Below, piece after piece: positions 8,006-16,396 of a stretch of DNA of 61,288 nucleotides (positions within the stretch are counted from its first letter, which is position 1; every line of letters begins with the position of its first letter). The notes below the pieces were generated by a model that worked only from the letters and a program-made list of their open reading frames with translations, was not told the origin of the DNA and searched no databases. The stretch is from NCBI GenBank assembly GCA_029907705.1, contig JARYLJ010000007.1, positions 1 through 61,288 on the forward strand, given 5' to 3'. A program made the position numbers and the translations under genes. The DNA is from Methanomicrobiales archaeon. Lineage in GTDB: Archaea; Halobacteriota; Methanomicrobia; Methanomicrobiales; JACTUA01.

Positions 8006-8344
8006 ATGGGGGAGGACGAGCTCGCCGAGATCAGAAGGAGAAGGCTGGAGCAGCTCCAGCGGCAGGCAATCGATCAGCAGGCGATGGAGGAAGAGATAGA
8101 GCGTAAGCGTCGTCTGGATTCCCAGATTCATATGATCATGATGCAGATTTTGGAGCCCGAGGCAAGGGAGAGATTGAATACCATAAGGCTGACCAGGCCG
8201 GACTTTGCCCGAGCGATCGAGGAACAGCTGGTGATCCTCGCCCAGAGCGGACGCATCAAACAGCGCATCAACGACGCACAGCTGGTGAACCTGCTCAAGC
8301 AAATACAGCCTAAAAAGCGAGATTTCAGGATAAAACGGGTGTAA
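8006..8344 (+). CDS. PDCD5-family DNA-binding protein
   Basis: A 112-residue protein of the archaeal PDCD5 (TFAR19) family, small helical-bundle proteins reported to bind DNA and possibly chaperones. The N-terminus is a charged helix (DELAEIRRRRLEQLQRQ), followed by EIERKRRLDSQIHMIMMQIL and the conserved LEPEARERLNTIRLTRPDFA core. The C-terminus carries the typical IQPKKRDFRIKRV basic tail. The gene typically sits between S19e and L39e in archaea, as here. I chose ATG 8006 behind GGGGTG; a GTG at 8000 is in frame. A T-run directly after the stop (8346-8355) may slow transcription. Confidence 0.92.
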   Translation: MGEDELAEIRRRRLEQLQRQAIDQQAMEEEIERKRRLDSQIHMIMMQILEPEARERLNTIRLTRPDFARAIEEQLVILAQSGRIKQRINDAQLVNLLKQIQPKKRDFRIKRV

Positions 8345-8436
8345 AATGTTTTTTCTGATGATGGGAGTCCAAAAAGCACGGCTATATCCCCGACGCCCGC
8401 TCCCTGGGTTAGAAAGGATTTGACGAGGATGATTCG

Positions 8437-8589
8437 ATGAGTAAAGTGACCAAGGGTCTCAAAATCCGCCTTTCGAAGGCGTGCGAACAGAATAGAAGAG
8501 TGCCTACGTGGGTGATGCTCAGGACGAAGCGCAGGGTCGTTTCCCATCCGAAGCGGCGGAGCTGGAGAAGGAGCACATTGAAGGTGTGA
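8437..8589 (+). CDS. rpl39e: Large ribosomal subunit protein L39e
   Basis: A 50-residue very basic protein: [18 protein letters not shown], then [16 protein letters not shown], then [14 protein letters not shown]. This is the complete L39e sequence pattern, including the PxWVMxRT motif. L39e lines the peptide exit tunnel of archaeal and eukaryotic ribosomes. It is too short for many gene finders. The ATG at 8437 follows GACGAGGAT. It is separated from the PDCD5 gene by 92 bases containing a possible TATA element (GGCTATATCC near 8384-8393), and from L31e by three bases. Confidence 0.95.
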   Translation: MSKVTKGLKIRLSKACEQNRRVPTWVMLRTKRRVVSHPKRRSWRRSTLKV

Positions 8590-8592
8590 GAG

Positions 8593-8856
8593 ATGGTCGA
8601 GAAGCTGAAAGAGCAGATCTACATAGTTCCTCTCAAAATGACGAAACGGGTACCGCGCTGGAAAAGGGGTAACCGCGCCATCAGGGAGATCAGGGATTTC
8701 CTCTCGCGCCATATGGGTAGCGAGGCAATAAAGCTTGATAGCAGCATCAACGAGAGGGTCTGGTCCAGAGGGATAGAGAAGCCGCCGAGCAGGATACGTA
8801 TCAGGGCGATGAAGTTCGAGGACGGCGAGGTACAGGCTGAGCTCGCCGAGGAATAG
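8593..8856 (+). CDS. rpl31e: Large ribosomal subunit protein L31e
   Basis: An 87-residue L31e protein, located at the exit-tunnel rim of the large subunit. Family landmarks are [34 protein letters not shown], then [20 protein letters not shown] and the acidic C-terminal EVQAELAEE. Size and order are normal. It starts three bases after L39e ends and is followed with a one-base gap by the aIF6 gene, so L39e-L31e-aIF6-L18Ae form one transcription unit, a gene order widely conserved in archaea. Confidence 0.97.
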   Translation: MVEKLKEQIYIVPLKMTKRVPRWKRGNRAIREIRDFLSRHMGSEAIKLDSSINERVWSRGIEKPPSRIRIRAMKFEDGEVQAELAEE

Positions 8857-8857
8857 G

Positions 8858-9520
8858 ATGAGCGGAACCATCGACTTTGCCGGTGAACCGCACATCGGTA
8901 TCTTCGCACGCGTCGTCGGAGATCTGGCTGTGGTGCCCCCCGATGCATCTGATAGGTTCCTCGGCCGGCTCGAAGAGGATCTGAAGGTGGAGACCGTGCG
9001 CACCACCGTGCAGGGGATGAGGATCATCGGATCGCTCGTCGCAGGCAACAGCAGGGGGCTCGTGGTGAGCGGCCATGCCACGAAGGAGGAGATCTCTGCA
9101 CTGGAGGAGCATGCGGAAGTCCTCCCACTGAAGAGCCGGATGAACGCATGCGGCAACATCATCCTTGCAAACGACTCCTTTCTCGCACTCCACCCGGAAC
9201 TGGAGGAGGAAGTGGCGGAAGAGGTGGCAGATTTCCTCGGGACGAGGAAAATACGCCTCTCCCTCGGCGGCATGAAGGCGGTGGGGATGGCGGCGGTTGC
9301 GACCAACCGTGGCATCATGGTGAATCCGAGGGCGAGCATAGAGGAGATTGCGCTCCTCGAGGAGGTGAGCCAGCTGCCTGTGGGCAGAGGTTCGGTGAAT
9401 ATGGGCAGTGGCATCGTTGGTTCCGGCCTCCTGGTGAATGAAAGGGGCTACCTCGCCGGTTTCGAGAGCAGCGGTTTCGAGCTGGGGAGGATAGAGGAGA
9501 TATTCGGTTTTGTGGAGTGA
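8858..9520 (+). CDS. eif6: Translation initiation factor aIF6
   Basis: aIF6 binds the large subunit and blocks premature joining with the small subunit. The 220-residue product is full length and shows the internal near-repeats of the pentein fold: IGIFARVVGDLAVVPP, then VRTTVQGMRIIGSLVAGNS, RGLVVSGHATKEEI, and NACGNIILANDSFLALHPEL. The last third is AVGMAAVATNRGIMVNPRAS and GSGIVGSGLLVNERGYLAG. The ATG at 8858 directly follows the L31e stop. The end overlaps the upstream region of L18Ae only slightly. Confidence 0.96.
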   Translation: MSGTIDFAGEPHIGIFARVVGDLAVVPPDASDRFLGRLEEDLKVETVRTTVQGMRIIGSLVAGNSRGLVVSGHATKEEISALEEHAEVLPLKSRMNACGNIILANDSFLALHPELEEEVAEEVADFLGTRKIRLSLGGMKAVGMAAVATNRGIMVNPRASIEEIALLEEVSQLPVGRGSVNMGSGIVGSGLLVNERGYLAGFESSGFELGRIEEIFGFVE

Positions 9521-9524
9521 TTTC

Positions 9525-9710
9525 ATGTCTGATTATAATTATGAGGTGAAAGGGGCAGTAAAGATCGACAGGATCTGGCAGCCCCATTCGAAGGTCGTGT
9601 CCGCCCCGAGCGAGGCGCTCGCAAAGGAGCGCTTCTATACGCTCGTAGGCAGCAAACACCGTCTGGACCGGAATTCCATCCGGATCGACGGCATCCGGAA
9701 GATCGAATAG
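9525..9710 (+). CDS. rpl18a: Large ribosomal subunit protein L18Ae (LX)
   Basis: A 61-residue archaeal L18Ae (LX) protein: DYNYEVKGAVKIDRIWQPHS, then VVSAPSEALAKERFYTLVGS, then KHRLDRNSIRIDGIRKIE. This matches the archaeal short form of the eukaryotic L18a N-terminal domain. The frame is open from a TTG at 9510, but ATG 9525 directly follows the aIF6 gene, whose GTGGAGTGA end provides the ribosome binding site, and it gives the usual N-terminus. It ends three bases before prefoldin alpha. Confidence 0.93.
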   Translation: MSDYNYEVKGAVKIDRIWQPHSKVVSAPSEALAKERFYTLVGSKHRLDRNSIRIDGIRKIE

Positions 9711-9713
9711 GCC

Positions 9714-10151
9714 ATGGTGAAGAGTGTGGAGGAATCGGACGTCCGGGAGCTTCAGGCGCTCCAGATGTATCTGAACGAGTACACCCAGCAAGGGGAGGTA
9801 CTCGCGCGCCAGCTGGAACTCCTGATGAGACAGAGGATGGAGGCCTCGGCCGCGATCGAGGCGCTGAAGGAGCTGAAATCGGTGGAGGAGCCGATCGTTC
9901 TCTTTCCCCTCGGCGGGGGTACGACCGTGCGCGCGCATATACTCGATCCCGAGCGGGTATTGGTGAATATCGGCGCGGATGTGATCGTACAGAGGACGAA
10001 TGGGCAGGCGACAGAATACCTGGAGGACAGGATCCGCGAGCTGGAGGCACTGGAGAAGAAGGTGGGCGAATCTCTCCAGAATATAAGGGCACAGGTGAAC
10101 GAAATCGCCCGCCGGATCGAGACAGGTTACGAGAAGGCGCGGGGCGGGTAG
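9714..10151 (+). CDS. pfdA: Prefoldin alpha subunit
   Basis: Prefoldin is a hexameric chaperone that holds unfolded proteins between coiled-coil tentacles and delivers them to the thermosome. The alpha subunit has two coiled coils joined by beta hairpins. Here residues 8-50 form the first coil (RELQALQMYLNEYTQQGEVL), residues 58-100 hold the hairpins (IVLFPLGGGTTVRAHI and VLVNIGADVIVQR), and residues 105-140 form the second coil. The 145 residues are typical. It lies between L18Ae and ftsY, which is the common archaeal order and links nascent-chain folding to targeting. Confidence 0.94.
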   Translation: MVKSVEESDVRELQALQMYLNEYTQQGEVLARQLELLMRQRMEASAAIEALKELKSVEEPIVLFPLGGGTTVRAHILDPERVLVNIGADVIVQRTNGQATEYLEDRIRELEALEKKVGESLQNIRAQVNEIARRIETGYEKARGG

Positions 10152-10165
10152 GCAGGTTTCAGCCC

Positions 10166-11197
10166 ATGTTCGATTCCCTCAGGAACGGGCTGCGCGCAAT
10201 CAGGGGAAGACTGAGCGCGAGCATATCGGTGAGTGCCGTGGAGGGTACACAGGAGCCTCAAGCGGAGGAGGGGCCCGAACAGAGGCAGAAAGAGGTTAAG
10301 CCCGGTCTGGTGAAGAAGGTGAAGACCTTCGTGCTGGATCAGGAGCTCTTCATCTCCGAAAAGGAGATATCCGGTGCACTCGAGGAGCTGGAGCTGCTCC
10401 TGCTCGAGAGCGATGTGGCGCTGCCTGTGGTGGATCACATCGTCGCCGGATTGAGGAGGGATCTGACAGGCAAACGGCGGAGGATTGGTTCTGATGTGGA
10501 CGAGATCGTCGCTTCTGCACTCGCTGAGGCGCTCGTTGGCGTGCTGGGCGAGGGATTCGATCTCATCGGGTTCATCAGGGGGCATGAGCGCCCTGTGAAG
10601 ATCCTCTTCACGGGTGTGAACGGCACCGGCAAGACGACGACGATTGCAAAGGTCGGTGCCTATCTGAAGAATCACGGGTTCTCCGTCGTGATCGGCTCCG
10701 GGGATACCTTTCGCGCGGGCGCCCTCGAGCAGATGGCGACGCATGCCTCCAGAGTGGGAATACGGGTGATCCAGCACCAGCAGGGTGCCGATCCCTCCGC
10801 CGTCCTTTTCGATGCTGTCCAGCACGCGATCGCGAACGGCATCGATGTGGTGCTGGGCGACACCGCCGGGAGGTTCCACAACAAGGCGAACCTGATGAAC
10901 CAGCTCGAAAAGGTGAAACGGGTGATGAGGCCGGATCTCATCGTCTATGTGGACGAGGCGGTGGCAGGCAACGACGCCGTGGTGAGGGCGGATGAATTCA
11001 ACCGCCTCGTCGGCACGGACGCCGTGATCCTGACGAAGGCGGATATGGATATGAAGGGAGGTGCAGCGATCTCCATTGCGCATACGATCGGCAAACCGAT
11101 CCTCTTCCTTGGCACCGGTCAGGGGTATCAGGATCTGCTGCCCTTCTCGCCTGGATTGCTGGTGAAGGAGATCATCGGGGAGGGGGCGAAGGCATGA
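10166..11197 (+). CDS. ftsY: Signal recognition particle receptor FtsY
   Basis: FtsY is the membrane-associated GTPase receptor for SRP. The 343-residue protein has an acidic/charged N-terminal A region, a helical N domain (about residues 50-130), and the G domain. The G domain has the P-loop TGVNGTGKTTTIAKVG, DTFRAGALEQM, the DTAGRFHNKANLM switch and the TKADMDMKGGAAISI specificity motif, ending in FLGTGQGYQDLLPF. It overlaps the srp54 start by four bases (ATGA), so receptor and SRP GTPase are made together. Confidence 0.96.
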   Translation: MFDSLRNGLRAIRGRLSASISVSAVEGTQEPQAEEGPEQRQKEVKPGLVKKVKTFVLDQELFISEKEISGALEELELLLLESDVALPVVDHIVAGLRRDLTGKRRRIGSDVDEIVASALAEALVGVLGEGFDLIGFIRGHERPVKILFTGVNGTGKTTTIAKVGAYLKNHGFSVVIGSGDTFRAGALEQMATHASRVGIRVIQHQQGADPSAVLFDAVQHAIANGIDVVLGDTAGRFHNKANLMNQLEKVKRVMRPDLIVYVDEAVAGNDAVVRADEFNRLVGTDAVILTKADMDMKGGAAISIAHTIGKPILFLGTGQGYQDLLPFSPGLLVKEIIGEGAKA

Positions 11198-12513
11198 TGG
11201 ACACCCTCGGCTCGTCATTGAAGAATGCACTGAAGAAGCTTGCCGGAAAGACGGTCGTGGACAGGGCAGCGGTCGAGGAGCTGGTGAGAGATCTTCAGCG
11301 GGCGCTCTTACAATCTGACGTAAACGTGAAACTCGTCGCCCAGCTCTCGCAGAGAATAAAGGAGCGCTCCCTGAATGAGGAGCCCCCGAAGGGTATGACG
11401 GTGAGGGAACATGTCCTTCGGATCGTCTACCAGGAATTGGTATTGCTGGTCGGTTCTGCTGGTTCGGTGGAGCTCCAGCCCCAGCTGATCCTCCTTGCCG
11501 GTCTGCAGGGGAGCGGAAAGACGACGACGGCTGCGAAACTGGCGCGCTGGTTCCAGCGGAAAGGGCTGAAGGTGGGAATGATCTGCGCCGACACCTTCAG
11601 ACCCGGCGCGTACGAGCAGCTCTCCACCCTCTGCAACCGGTTCAACGTCCATTGTTACGGCGACGCGAAGGAGACCGATGCGGTCAGGATCGTGGCGAAA
11701 TACCTTCCTGGAGCAAGAGGGCAACACGAGGTAATCATCGTCGATACACAGGGGCGGCATGCGCTGGAGGCGGAGCTGATCAGGGAGATTGTGGAGATCT
11801 CGAAGATCTCGAAACCCGATCACCGGTGGCTCGTCATAGACGCTGCTCTCGGGCAGCAGGCGAGGGAGCAGGCCCGACGCTTCCATGAGGCGATCTCCAT
11901 CGATGGCGTGATTGTCACCAAGATGGATGGCACCGCGAAGGGAGGGGGTGCGCTCTCGGCAGTGGCTGAAACAAAGAGTGGTATTGTCTTTATCGGTACA
12001 GGCGAGACGATCGAGGATCTCGAACGGTTCGACCCTGACTCCTTCATTTCCCGCCTTCTTGGAATGGGGGATCTGAAGCTCCTCGCGGAGAAGGCGGAGG
12101 AGGTGATCTCCCCCGAAGAGGTGGATGTGAACGCCTTGCTCAGAGGCAAATTCACTCTGAAGGACATGTATAAACAGCTCGAAGCCCTGAACAAAATGGG
12201 TCCGCTCAGGCAGGTCATGAGTATGCTTCCACTCGGCGGCATGGAGATACCGTCCGATGCCTACGACGCGACGAGCACCAAAATGCAGCGTTATCGCGTG
12301 ATGATGGACTCGATGACACAGATGGAACTGGAAGATCCCTCGGTCATCAGCGGCTCCAGGATACAGAGAATTGCGAGGGGTTCAGGCACCTCGCCGGAGG
12401 ACGTGAAGGAGCTCCTGAAGTACCACCGGGTGATGCAGCAGGCGCTCAAAGGGGTGAGAGGGAACAAATTCAACCTGCAGCGGATGATGAAGCGCTTCGG
12501 AAGGACGAAGTAA
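11194..12513 (+). CDS. srp54: Signal recognition particle protein SRP54
   Basis: SRP54 binds signal sequences and SRP RNA. The 439-residue protein shows an N domain, then a G domain with AGLQGSGKTTTAAKLARW, DTFRPGAYEQLSTL, a switch segment DTQGRHALEAELI, the TKMDGTAKGGGALSAV motif and FIGTGETIEDLERFDP. The methionine-rich M domain occupies the last 130 residues and includes GSRIQRIARGSGTSPEDV, the RNA-binding helix-turn-helix. In the switch, DTQGR replaces the more usual DTAGR, which also occurs in some archaeal members. It starts inside the ftsY stop codon. Confidence 0.96.
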   Translation: MMDTLGSSLKNALKKLAGKTVVDRAAVEELVRDLQRALLQSDVNVKLVAQLSQRIKERSLNEEPPKGMTVREHVLRIVYQELVLLVGSAGSVELQPQLILLAGLQGSGKTTTAAKLARWFQRKGLKVGMICADTFRPGAYEQLSTLCNRFNVHCYGDAKETDAVRIVAKYLPGARGQHEVIIVDTQGRHALEAELIREIVEISKISKPDHRWLVIDAALGQQAREQARRFHEAISIDGVIVTKMDGTAKGGGALSAVAETKSGIVFIGTGETIEDLERFDPDSFISRLLGMGDLKLLAEKAEEVISPEEVDVNALLRGKFTLKDMYKQLEALNKMGPLRQVMSMLPLGGMEIPSDAYDATSTKMQRYRVMMDSMTQMELEDPSVISGSRIQRIARGSGTSPEDVKELLKYHRVMQQALKGVRGNKFNLQRMMKRFGRTK

Positions 12514-12514
12514 G

Positions 12515-13093
12515 ATGAGGAGGTTCGCGGTCATCGGGCACCTCGCCAGGACCGACAGCGGCTTCACACTGGAGGATATGCCCGGCGGTGCCGGGAGGAT
12601 GGACATCCTTTGCAGGTGCGTTCAGAGCGTCCTTTTCCTTTCACATACGATACGGAGGGATACAGAGGTATACCTGATCCTGCTGGGCCCTCCCTCTCCA
12701 CCGAGAACGATCCTTTTCTCCGGTGAAAAGATACGCTATCTCAGTCCTGACGAACGGAGCGCCGGCTCTCTTATCAGAAGGGCACTCTCCCTTCCTCCGT
12801 CGCCATATTTCATCGAGAGCACGCCAGGTGTATACATCAGATCCGCGGGACTGGATCTGCTCCTCCACGAGCATGCATTCGCCATCGCAGATGAGCATGG
12901 GGAGGATATCAGATGCGCGGATCCTCTGCCTTTGGCATATCTCCTCTCTGATCACCTCGATTTCACACCTGAAGAGGGCGCGATCCTCGATCCCCTCCCC
13001 AGATACTCGGTCGGCCCGCTCCCTCTCCATGCGGATCATGCGATAACACTGATCCACAATGAACTTGACAGAAGGGGTGCCGGATGGCCATGA
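12515..13093 (+). CDS. trmY: tRNA (pseudouridine-54 N1)-methyltransferase TrmY
   Basis: TrmY methylates pseudouridine 54 of archaeal tRNAs to N1-methylpseudouridine, using SAM and a SPOUT knot fold. The 192-residue protein shows FAVIGHLARTDSGFTLEDMP, GAGRMDILCRCVQSVLFLSH, VYLILLGPPSPPRTILF and IRYLSPDERSAGSLIRRAL. The C-terminal half includes LLLHEHAFAIADEHGEDIR, where family members often have L-HE-G. Its substrate is made by Pus10, encoded by the overlapping next gene (10 bases), so the two successive steps at tRNA position 54 are genetically coupled. Confidence 0.93.
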   Translation: MRRFAVIGHLARTDSGFTLEDMPGGAGRMDILCRCVQSVLFLSHTIRRDTEVYLILLGPPSPPRTILFSGEKIRYLSPDERSAGSLIRRALSLPPSPYFIESTPGVYIRSAGLDLLLHEHAFAIADEHGEDIRCADPLPLAYLLSDHLDFTPEEGAILDPLPRYSVGPLPLHADHAITLIHNELDRRGAGWP

Positions 13094-14340
13094 TGGAGCT
13101 TGTGGGGAAGATAATGGACTATGGAGAGATCTGCGACCACTGTCTGGGCAGACTCTTCGGAAAGCGCGGCCATGGACTGACGAACGATGAGCGGGGGAGG
13201 GCACTGAGGATCGCACATACGATGGAGAGGAATATCCCATACAGCCCTGCCGGTGATGGGTGTTGCATCTGCCGTGGTCTCTTCTCCACCCTGGATGAAT
13301 GGGTGGAGCGGACGATTCAGGCGCTGGAAGGGTTCGAGTACCGCACCTTCATTATTGGCACCAGGGTGCCCCCCATGCTCGCCGAGAACGAGGAGATGAT
13401 CTGGAGCGACCTGCACCTGAGCGATGCGGAACCACTGAACGCAGAGGTGAACCGGGAGGTGGGTAAACGGTTGGAGCGCAGGACAGGGAAGAAGGCAAAG
13501 ATGGATCGTCCTGACGTGGTTGCGATCCTGGATATCCCGCGTGGCTGCGTCGAGGTGCAGGTGAATCCGGTCTTTATCAGGGGGAGATATGTGAAACTCG
13601 AACGTGGGATCCCACAAACAAGGTGGCCATGCCGTGAGTGCGGAGGCAGTGGATGCCCCCGATGCCACCAGACAGGGAAGATGTATCCCGACTCCGTGGA
13701 GGAGCTGATCGGGCGGCATGTGAAGGCTTGCTTCTCTGCAGAGGACGCGATCCTGCATGGAGGGGGCCGAGAGGATATCGATGCCCTGATGCTGGGTGAG
13801 GGAAGGCCCTTCGTGATGGAAGTAGTGAAGCCGCGCATCCGGATCCGCGATCTCTCCACCCTTCAGGAAGAGATCAATCGCGCGGAGGCGGGCCGGATCT
13901 CCGTCGTCCTGACGGGATACGCCGAAAGGGCAGATGTGAGGGAGGTGAAGGCAGAGAGAATGATGAAGAGGTACCGTGTCACGGTCGAGATCGAGGGTCC
14001 GATCTCTCCCGGAGAGATCAAGAGGGCGATCTCCTCCCTCCGGGGGGCCACGATCCGGCAGCGGACACCAATGCGCGTATCCCATAGGAGGGCGGACCTG
14101 ATAAGGGAGCGGAGGGTGCTCGGGATCGTGCTTGTCGAGGGTGGACAAAACAGATGTATCCTGGAGATCCTGGGGGAGGCCGGCCTCTACATCAAGGAGC
14201 TGATAACGGGGGATACAGGGAGAACCCGGCCCAGCCTCTCCGAGCTTCTGGGCAGACAGTGCAACGTGATCGAGCTGGATGTGGTGGAGGTCCTGAGGTC
14301 CCTGGAAGGATCGGTGATAGCCAACAATAAAAAGGTGTAG
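13084..14340 (+). CDS. pus10: tRNA pseudouridine(54/55) synthase Pus10
   Basis: Pus10 converts uridines 54 and 55 of archaeal tRNAs to pseudouridine. The 418-residue protein has an N-terminal zinc/THUMP part with CDHCLGRLFGKRGHG and CCICRGL (two CxxC pairs). The catalytic domain contains RPDVVAILDIPRGCVEVQVN, FIRGRYVKLERGIPQTRWPC and GGREDIDALMLGEGRPFVME, where the D of REDIDALMLG is the catalytic aspartate. A second CRECGGSGCPRCHQTGKMYP cluster is present. It starts within the end of trmY; ATG 13093 is an alternative start. Confidence 0.94.
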   Translation: MAMMELVGKIMDYGEICDHCLGRLFGKRGHGLTNDERGRALRIAHTMERNIPYSPAGDGCCICRGLFSTLDEWVERTIQALEGFEYRTFIIGTRVPPMLAENEEMIWSDLHLSDAEPLNAEVNREVGKRLERRTGKKAKMDRPDVVAILDIPRGCVEVQVNPVFIRGRYVKLERGIPQTRWPCRECGGSGCPRCHQTGKMYPDSVEELIGRHVKACFSAEDAILHGGGREDIDALMLGEGRPFVMEVVKPRIRIRDLSTLQEEINRAEAGRISVVLTGYAERADVREVKAERMMKRYRVTVEIEGPISPGEIKRAISSLRGATIRQRTPMRVSHRRADLIRERRVLGIVLVEGGQNRCILEILGEAGLYIKELITGDTGRTRPSLSELLGRQCNVIELDVVEVLRSLEGSVIANNKKV

Positions 14341-14367
14341 TGCATATTATTTAGGACAGGAGTAGAG

Positions 14368-14655
14368 ATGGCACATCACAACGGACCCAGGAAGAAGACA
14401 CGGTACCTCCTGCAGAAGCCGCTGAGGCAGAGGGGGCTCTTCCCCGTCACGAGGCTGATCCAGCGCTTCGAGGTAGGGCAGAAGGTTCATGTGATCATCG
14501 ACCCCAGTGTCCATAAGGGGATGCCCCACCGCCGCTTCCATGGCAGGACCGGCACCATCGTGGGTCAGCGGGGAAGGGCGTGGGTGCTTGAGGTCCCCGA
14601 TGGAGATTCGAAGAAGATCGTGATTGCCAGGCCACAGCACCTGAAAGCGCAGTGA
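14368..14655 (+). CDS. rpl21e: Large ribosomal subunit protein L21e
   Basis: A 95-residue L21e protein of the archaeal large subunit, with the usual order NGPRKKTRYLLQKPLRQRG, LIQRFEVGQKVHVIIDPSVH, GMPHRRFHGRTGTIVGQRG and KKIVIARPQHLK. It follows pus10 after 27 bases that include GCATATTATTTAGG (14342-14355), a possible TATA element or AT-rich spacer, with AGGAGTAGAG as ribosome binding site. The order L21e - Rpo4 - DUF655 - KsgA downstream is conserved in many euryarchaea. Confidence 0.96.
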   Translation: MAHHNGPRKKTRYLLQKPLRQRGLFPVTRLIQRFEVGQKVHVIIDPSVHKGMPHRRFHGRTGTIVGQRGRAWVLEVPDGDSKKIVIARPQHLKAQ

Positions 14656-14680
14656 GCCTGTAACAGGATCGTGAGATGCG

Positions 14681-15031
14681 ATGAAGGTGAAGGGAGTACT
14701 CGAGGAGAAGCGGATCACGCTCCCGGAGCTGAAAGAGGAGCTCCTCTCGCTGGAGGCGAAGAGGCGTGATGAGAGGCGCGAACTCTCTTACGAGCTGCGC
14801 AGAAGCATCGAGCATGCGACAAGACTCTCCAGGACATCGGCGGAGAGCTCGAGGAAGCTGGTGGATGAGCTTCTGAAACTCGAAAAGATGAAACCCGATA
14901 TCGCCTATCGCATCGCAAACATCATGCCGAAGACGAGGGACGAACTCCGCGCGATATATGCAAAGGAGCGGTTCACGCTCACAGGCGAGGAGCTGGACGA
15001 GATACTCGGGATCGTAGCGGCGTATCTCTAG
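14681..15031 (+). CDS. rpo4: RNA polymerase subunit Rpo4 (RpoF)
   Basis: Rpo4 pairs with Rpo7 to form the stalk of archaeal RNA polymerase. The 116-residue protein contains the helical Rpb4 core: EEKRITLPELKEELLSLEAK, ELRRSIEHATRLSRTSAESS, LVDELLKLEKMKPDIAYRIA and IMPKTRDELRAIYAKERFTL, ending LDEILGIVAAYL. The PKTRDELRAI element near the C-terminus is the family hallmark. It lies 26 bases after L21e and 13 before DUF655, all on one transcript. Confidence 0.93.
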   Translation: MKVKGVLEEKRITLPELKEELLSLEAKRRDERRELSYELRRSIEHATRLSRTSAESSRKLVDELLKLEKMKPDIAYRIANIMPKTRDELRAIYAKERFTLTGEELDEILGIVAAYL

Positions 15032-15043
15032 GCGGAGCTGCGG

Positions 15044-15604
15044 ATGAAAGAAGAGAAGAAGGAGACCTATGCGGTAGTGATAGACATCCTGCCGAAAGGG
15101 AGGAGTGACGATCCAAGGCCCATCTACCGGAGGGAGCCGCTGATCATCGGTCTTGGGGTGGAGCAGTTCAAACTGCTGGAGCTGGTTCCGAAGTCGCAGG
15201 ACATTCACCTCCACGAACTCGTCTATATCGGCGATGAGGAGAGGGAGAAGATCGAGCGCGTGAAAAGACGGATCGGATATGATGAGCTCCCTCCTGCAGC
15301 GAAACTGGAGCTTCCCTTTGCGATCGAGCGGATTGTAAGGGAGCACAGCGATCGCTTCGTTCAGTTCTTCAACAAGGCGATTTCTATCACCCCGCGCATG
15401 CACATGCTGCACCTTCTTCCGGGCATAGGGAAGAAGCTGATGTGGGAGATACTGGAGGAGCGAAACAGGAGGCCCTTCTCTTCCTTCGAGGATATCTCCC
15501 TGAGGATCAAGGCGATCACCCACCCGGAGAAGATGATCGTCGAACGGATCCTCGAGGAACTGCAGAACCCGGAGACCAAGTACCGTCTCTTTACCACGAA
15601 GTGA
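15044..15604 (+). CDS. DUF655 family protein
   Basis: A 186-residue DUF655 protein, an archaeal family of unknown function found next to rpo4 and ksgA. It begins YAVVIDILPKGRSDDPRP (OB-like beta region), followed by PLIIGLGVEQFKLLELVPK. The C-terminal half carries helix-hairpin-helix type segments (MLHLLPGIGKKLMWEILEER and FEDISLRIKAITHPEKMIVE). HhH and OB parts suggest nucleic-acid binding, probably RNA given the neighbours. Spacing of 12 bases on both sides shows it is in the operon. Confidence 0.92.
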   Translation: MKEEKKETYAVVIDILPKGRSDDPRPIYRREPLIIGLGVEQFKLLELVPKSQDIHLHELVYIGDEEREKIERVKRRIGYDELPPAAKLELPFAIERIVREHSDRFVQFFNKAISITPRMHMLHLLPGIGKKLMWEILEERNRRPFSSFEDISLRIKAITHPEKMIVERILEELQNPETKYRLFTTK

Positions 15605-15616
15605 GGGTGGTGCACG

Positions 15617-16396
15617 GTGAGCTCCCCCAGATGGGATCAGCACTTCCTCATCGACAGGCGTGCAATCGAGCGTATCGTCTCCCTCGTGGACGTGAGGGAT
15701 CGGAGGGTCCTCGAGATAGGCCCGGGAAGAGGCGCGCTCACCGAGGCGCTGCTCGATGCCGGTGCCTGCGTGGTCGCGATCGAACTTGACCCTATGCTCT
15801 GCGAGGAGATCTCCGCGCGCTTTGGGAGCGAGATCCGCGAGGGTAGACTTCGCCTGATCAACGGCGATGCCACGACGTGCGACCTGCCCGACTTCGAGTT
15901 CGCTATGGCGAACCTCCCGTACTCCGTTTCGTCCCGGATCACCTTCCGCCTATTGGGTATGGATTTCCGCGAGGCGATTCTGATGTACCAGAAGGAATTT
16001 GCCATGCGCATGTGCGCACATCCGGGTACGCCAGAAGTGGGGAGACTCTCAATCATGGCGCAGACCTATGCAGACATCCAGCCCTGCTTCGAGCTGTCGC
16101 CAAACGCGTTTTCACCCAAACCCCAGGTGAGATCCGTGGTGCTCCGCATTACTCCACATGCGCCCAGGTTCCTGATCAATGACAGGAGATGGTACGGAGA
16201 GGTGGTGAAGGCGCTCTTCTCCCATCGCCGGAAGACCGTGCGGAATGGTTTGAAGTCGCTCTCGGGCATCATCGGGAGGGAGAGGCTGCAGGAGGGACTC
16301 CTCGCCATCCCCGAAGATATCCTCTCCAGCCGTCCCGAGGAGCTGCAGCTCCAGGACTTCGCAGAGATTGCAAATGCCATACCCGCGAACCCGTGA
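15617..16396 (+). CDS. rsmA: 16S rRNA dimethyladenosine transferase
   Basis: RsmA/KsgA dimethylates two adjacent adenines in the 3' hairpin of 16S rRNA late in small-subunit assembly. The 259-residue product has QHFLIDRRAIERIV, the SAM motif I VLEIGPGRGALTEALL, acidic motif II VVAIELDPMLC, motif IV FAMANLPYSVSSRITF (NLPY) and QKEFAMRMCAHPG. The C-terminal domain includes PKPQVRSVVLRI. The start is GTG 15617. Its last 23 bases overlap the downstream methyltransferase gene in a different frame. Confidence 0.95.
   Translation: MSSPRWDQHFLIDRRAIERIVSLVDVRDRRVLEIGPGRGALTEALLDAGACVVAIELDPMLCEEISARFGSEIREGRLRLINGDATTCDLPDFEFAMANLPYSVSSRITFRLLGMDFREAILMYQKEFAMRMCAHPGTPEVGRLSIMAQTYADIQPCFELSPNAFSPKPQVRSVVLRITPHAPRFLINDRRWYGEVVKALFSHRRKTVRNGLKSLSGIIGRERLQEGLLAIPEDILSSRPEELQLQDFAEIANAIPANP

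Noticed and set aside
8128-9414. A 428-codon minus-strand open frame across PDCD5, L39e, L31e and aIF6
   Set aside because: It is a shadow of confidently assigned ribosomal and initiation-factor genes on the other strand, with Ser/Arg-rich composition and no family resemblance.
13036-14148. A 370-codon minus-strand open frame across pus10
   Set aside because: It is His/Pro/Leu-rich, as antisense frames of GC-rich genes are, and lies opposite a clear pus10.
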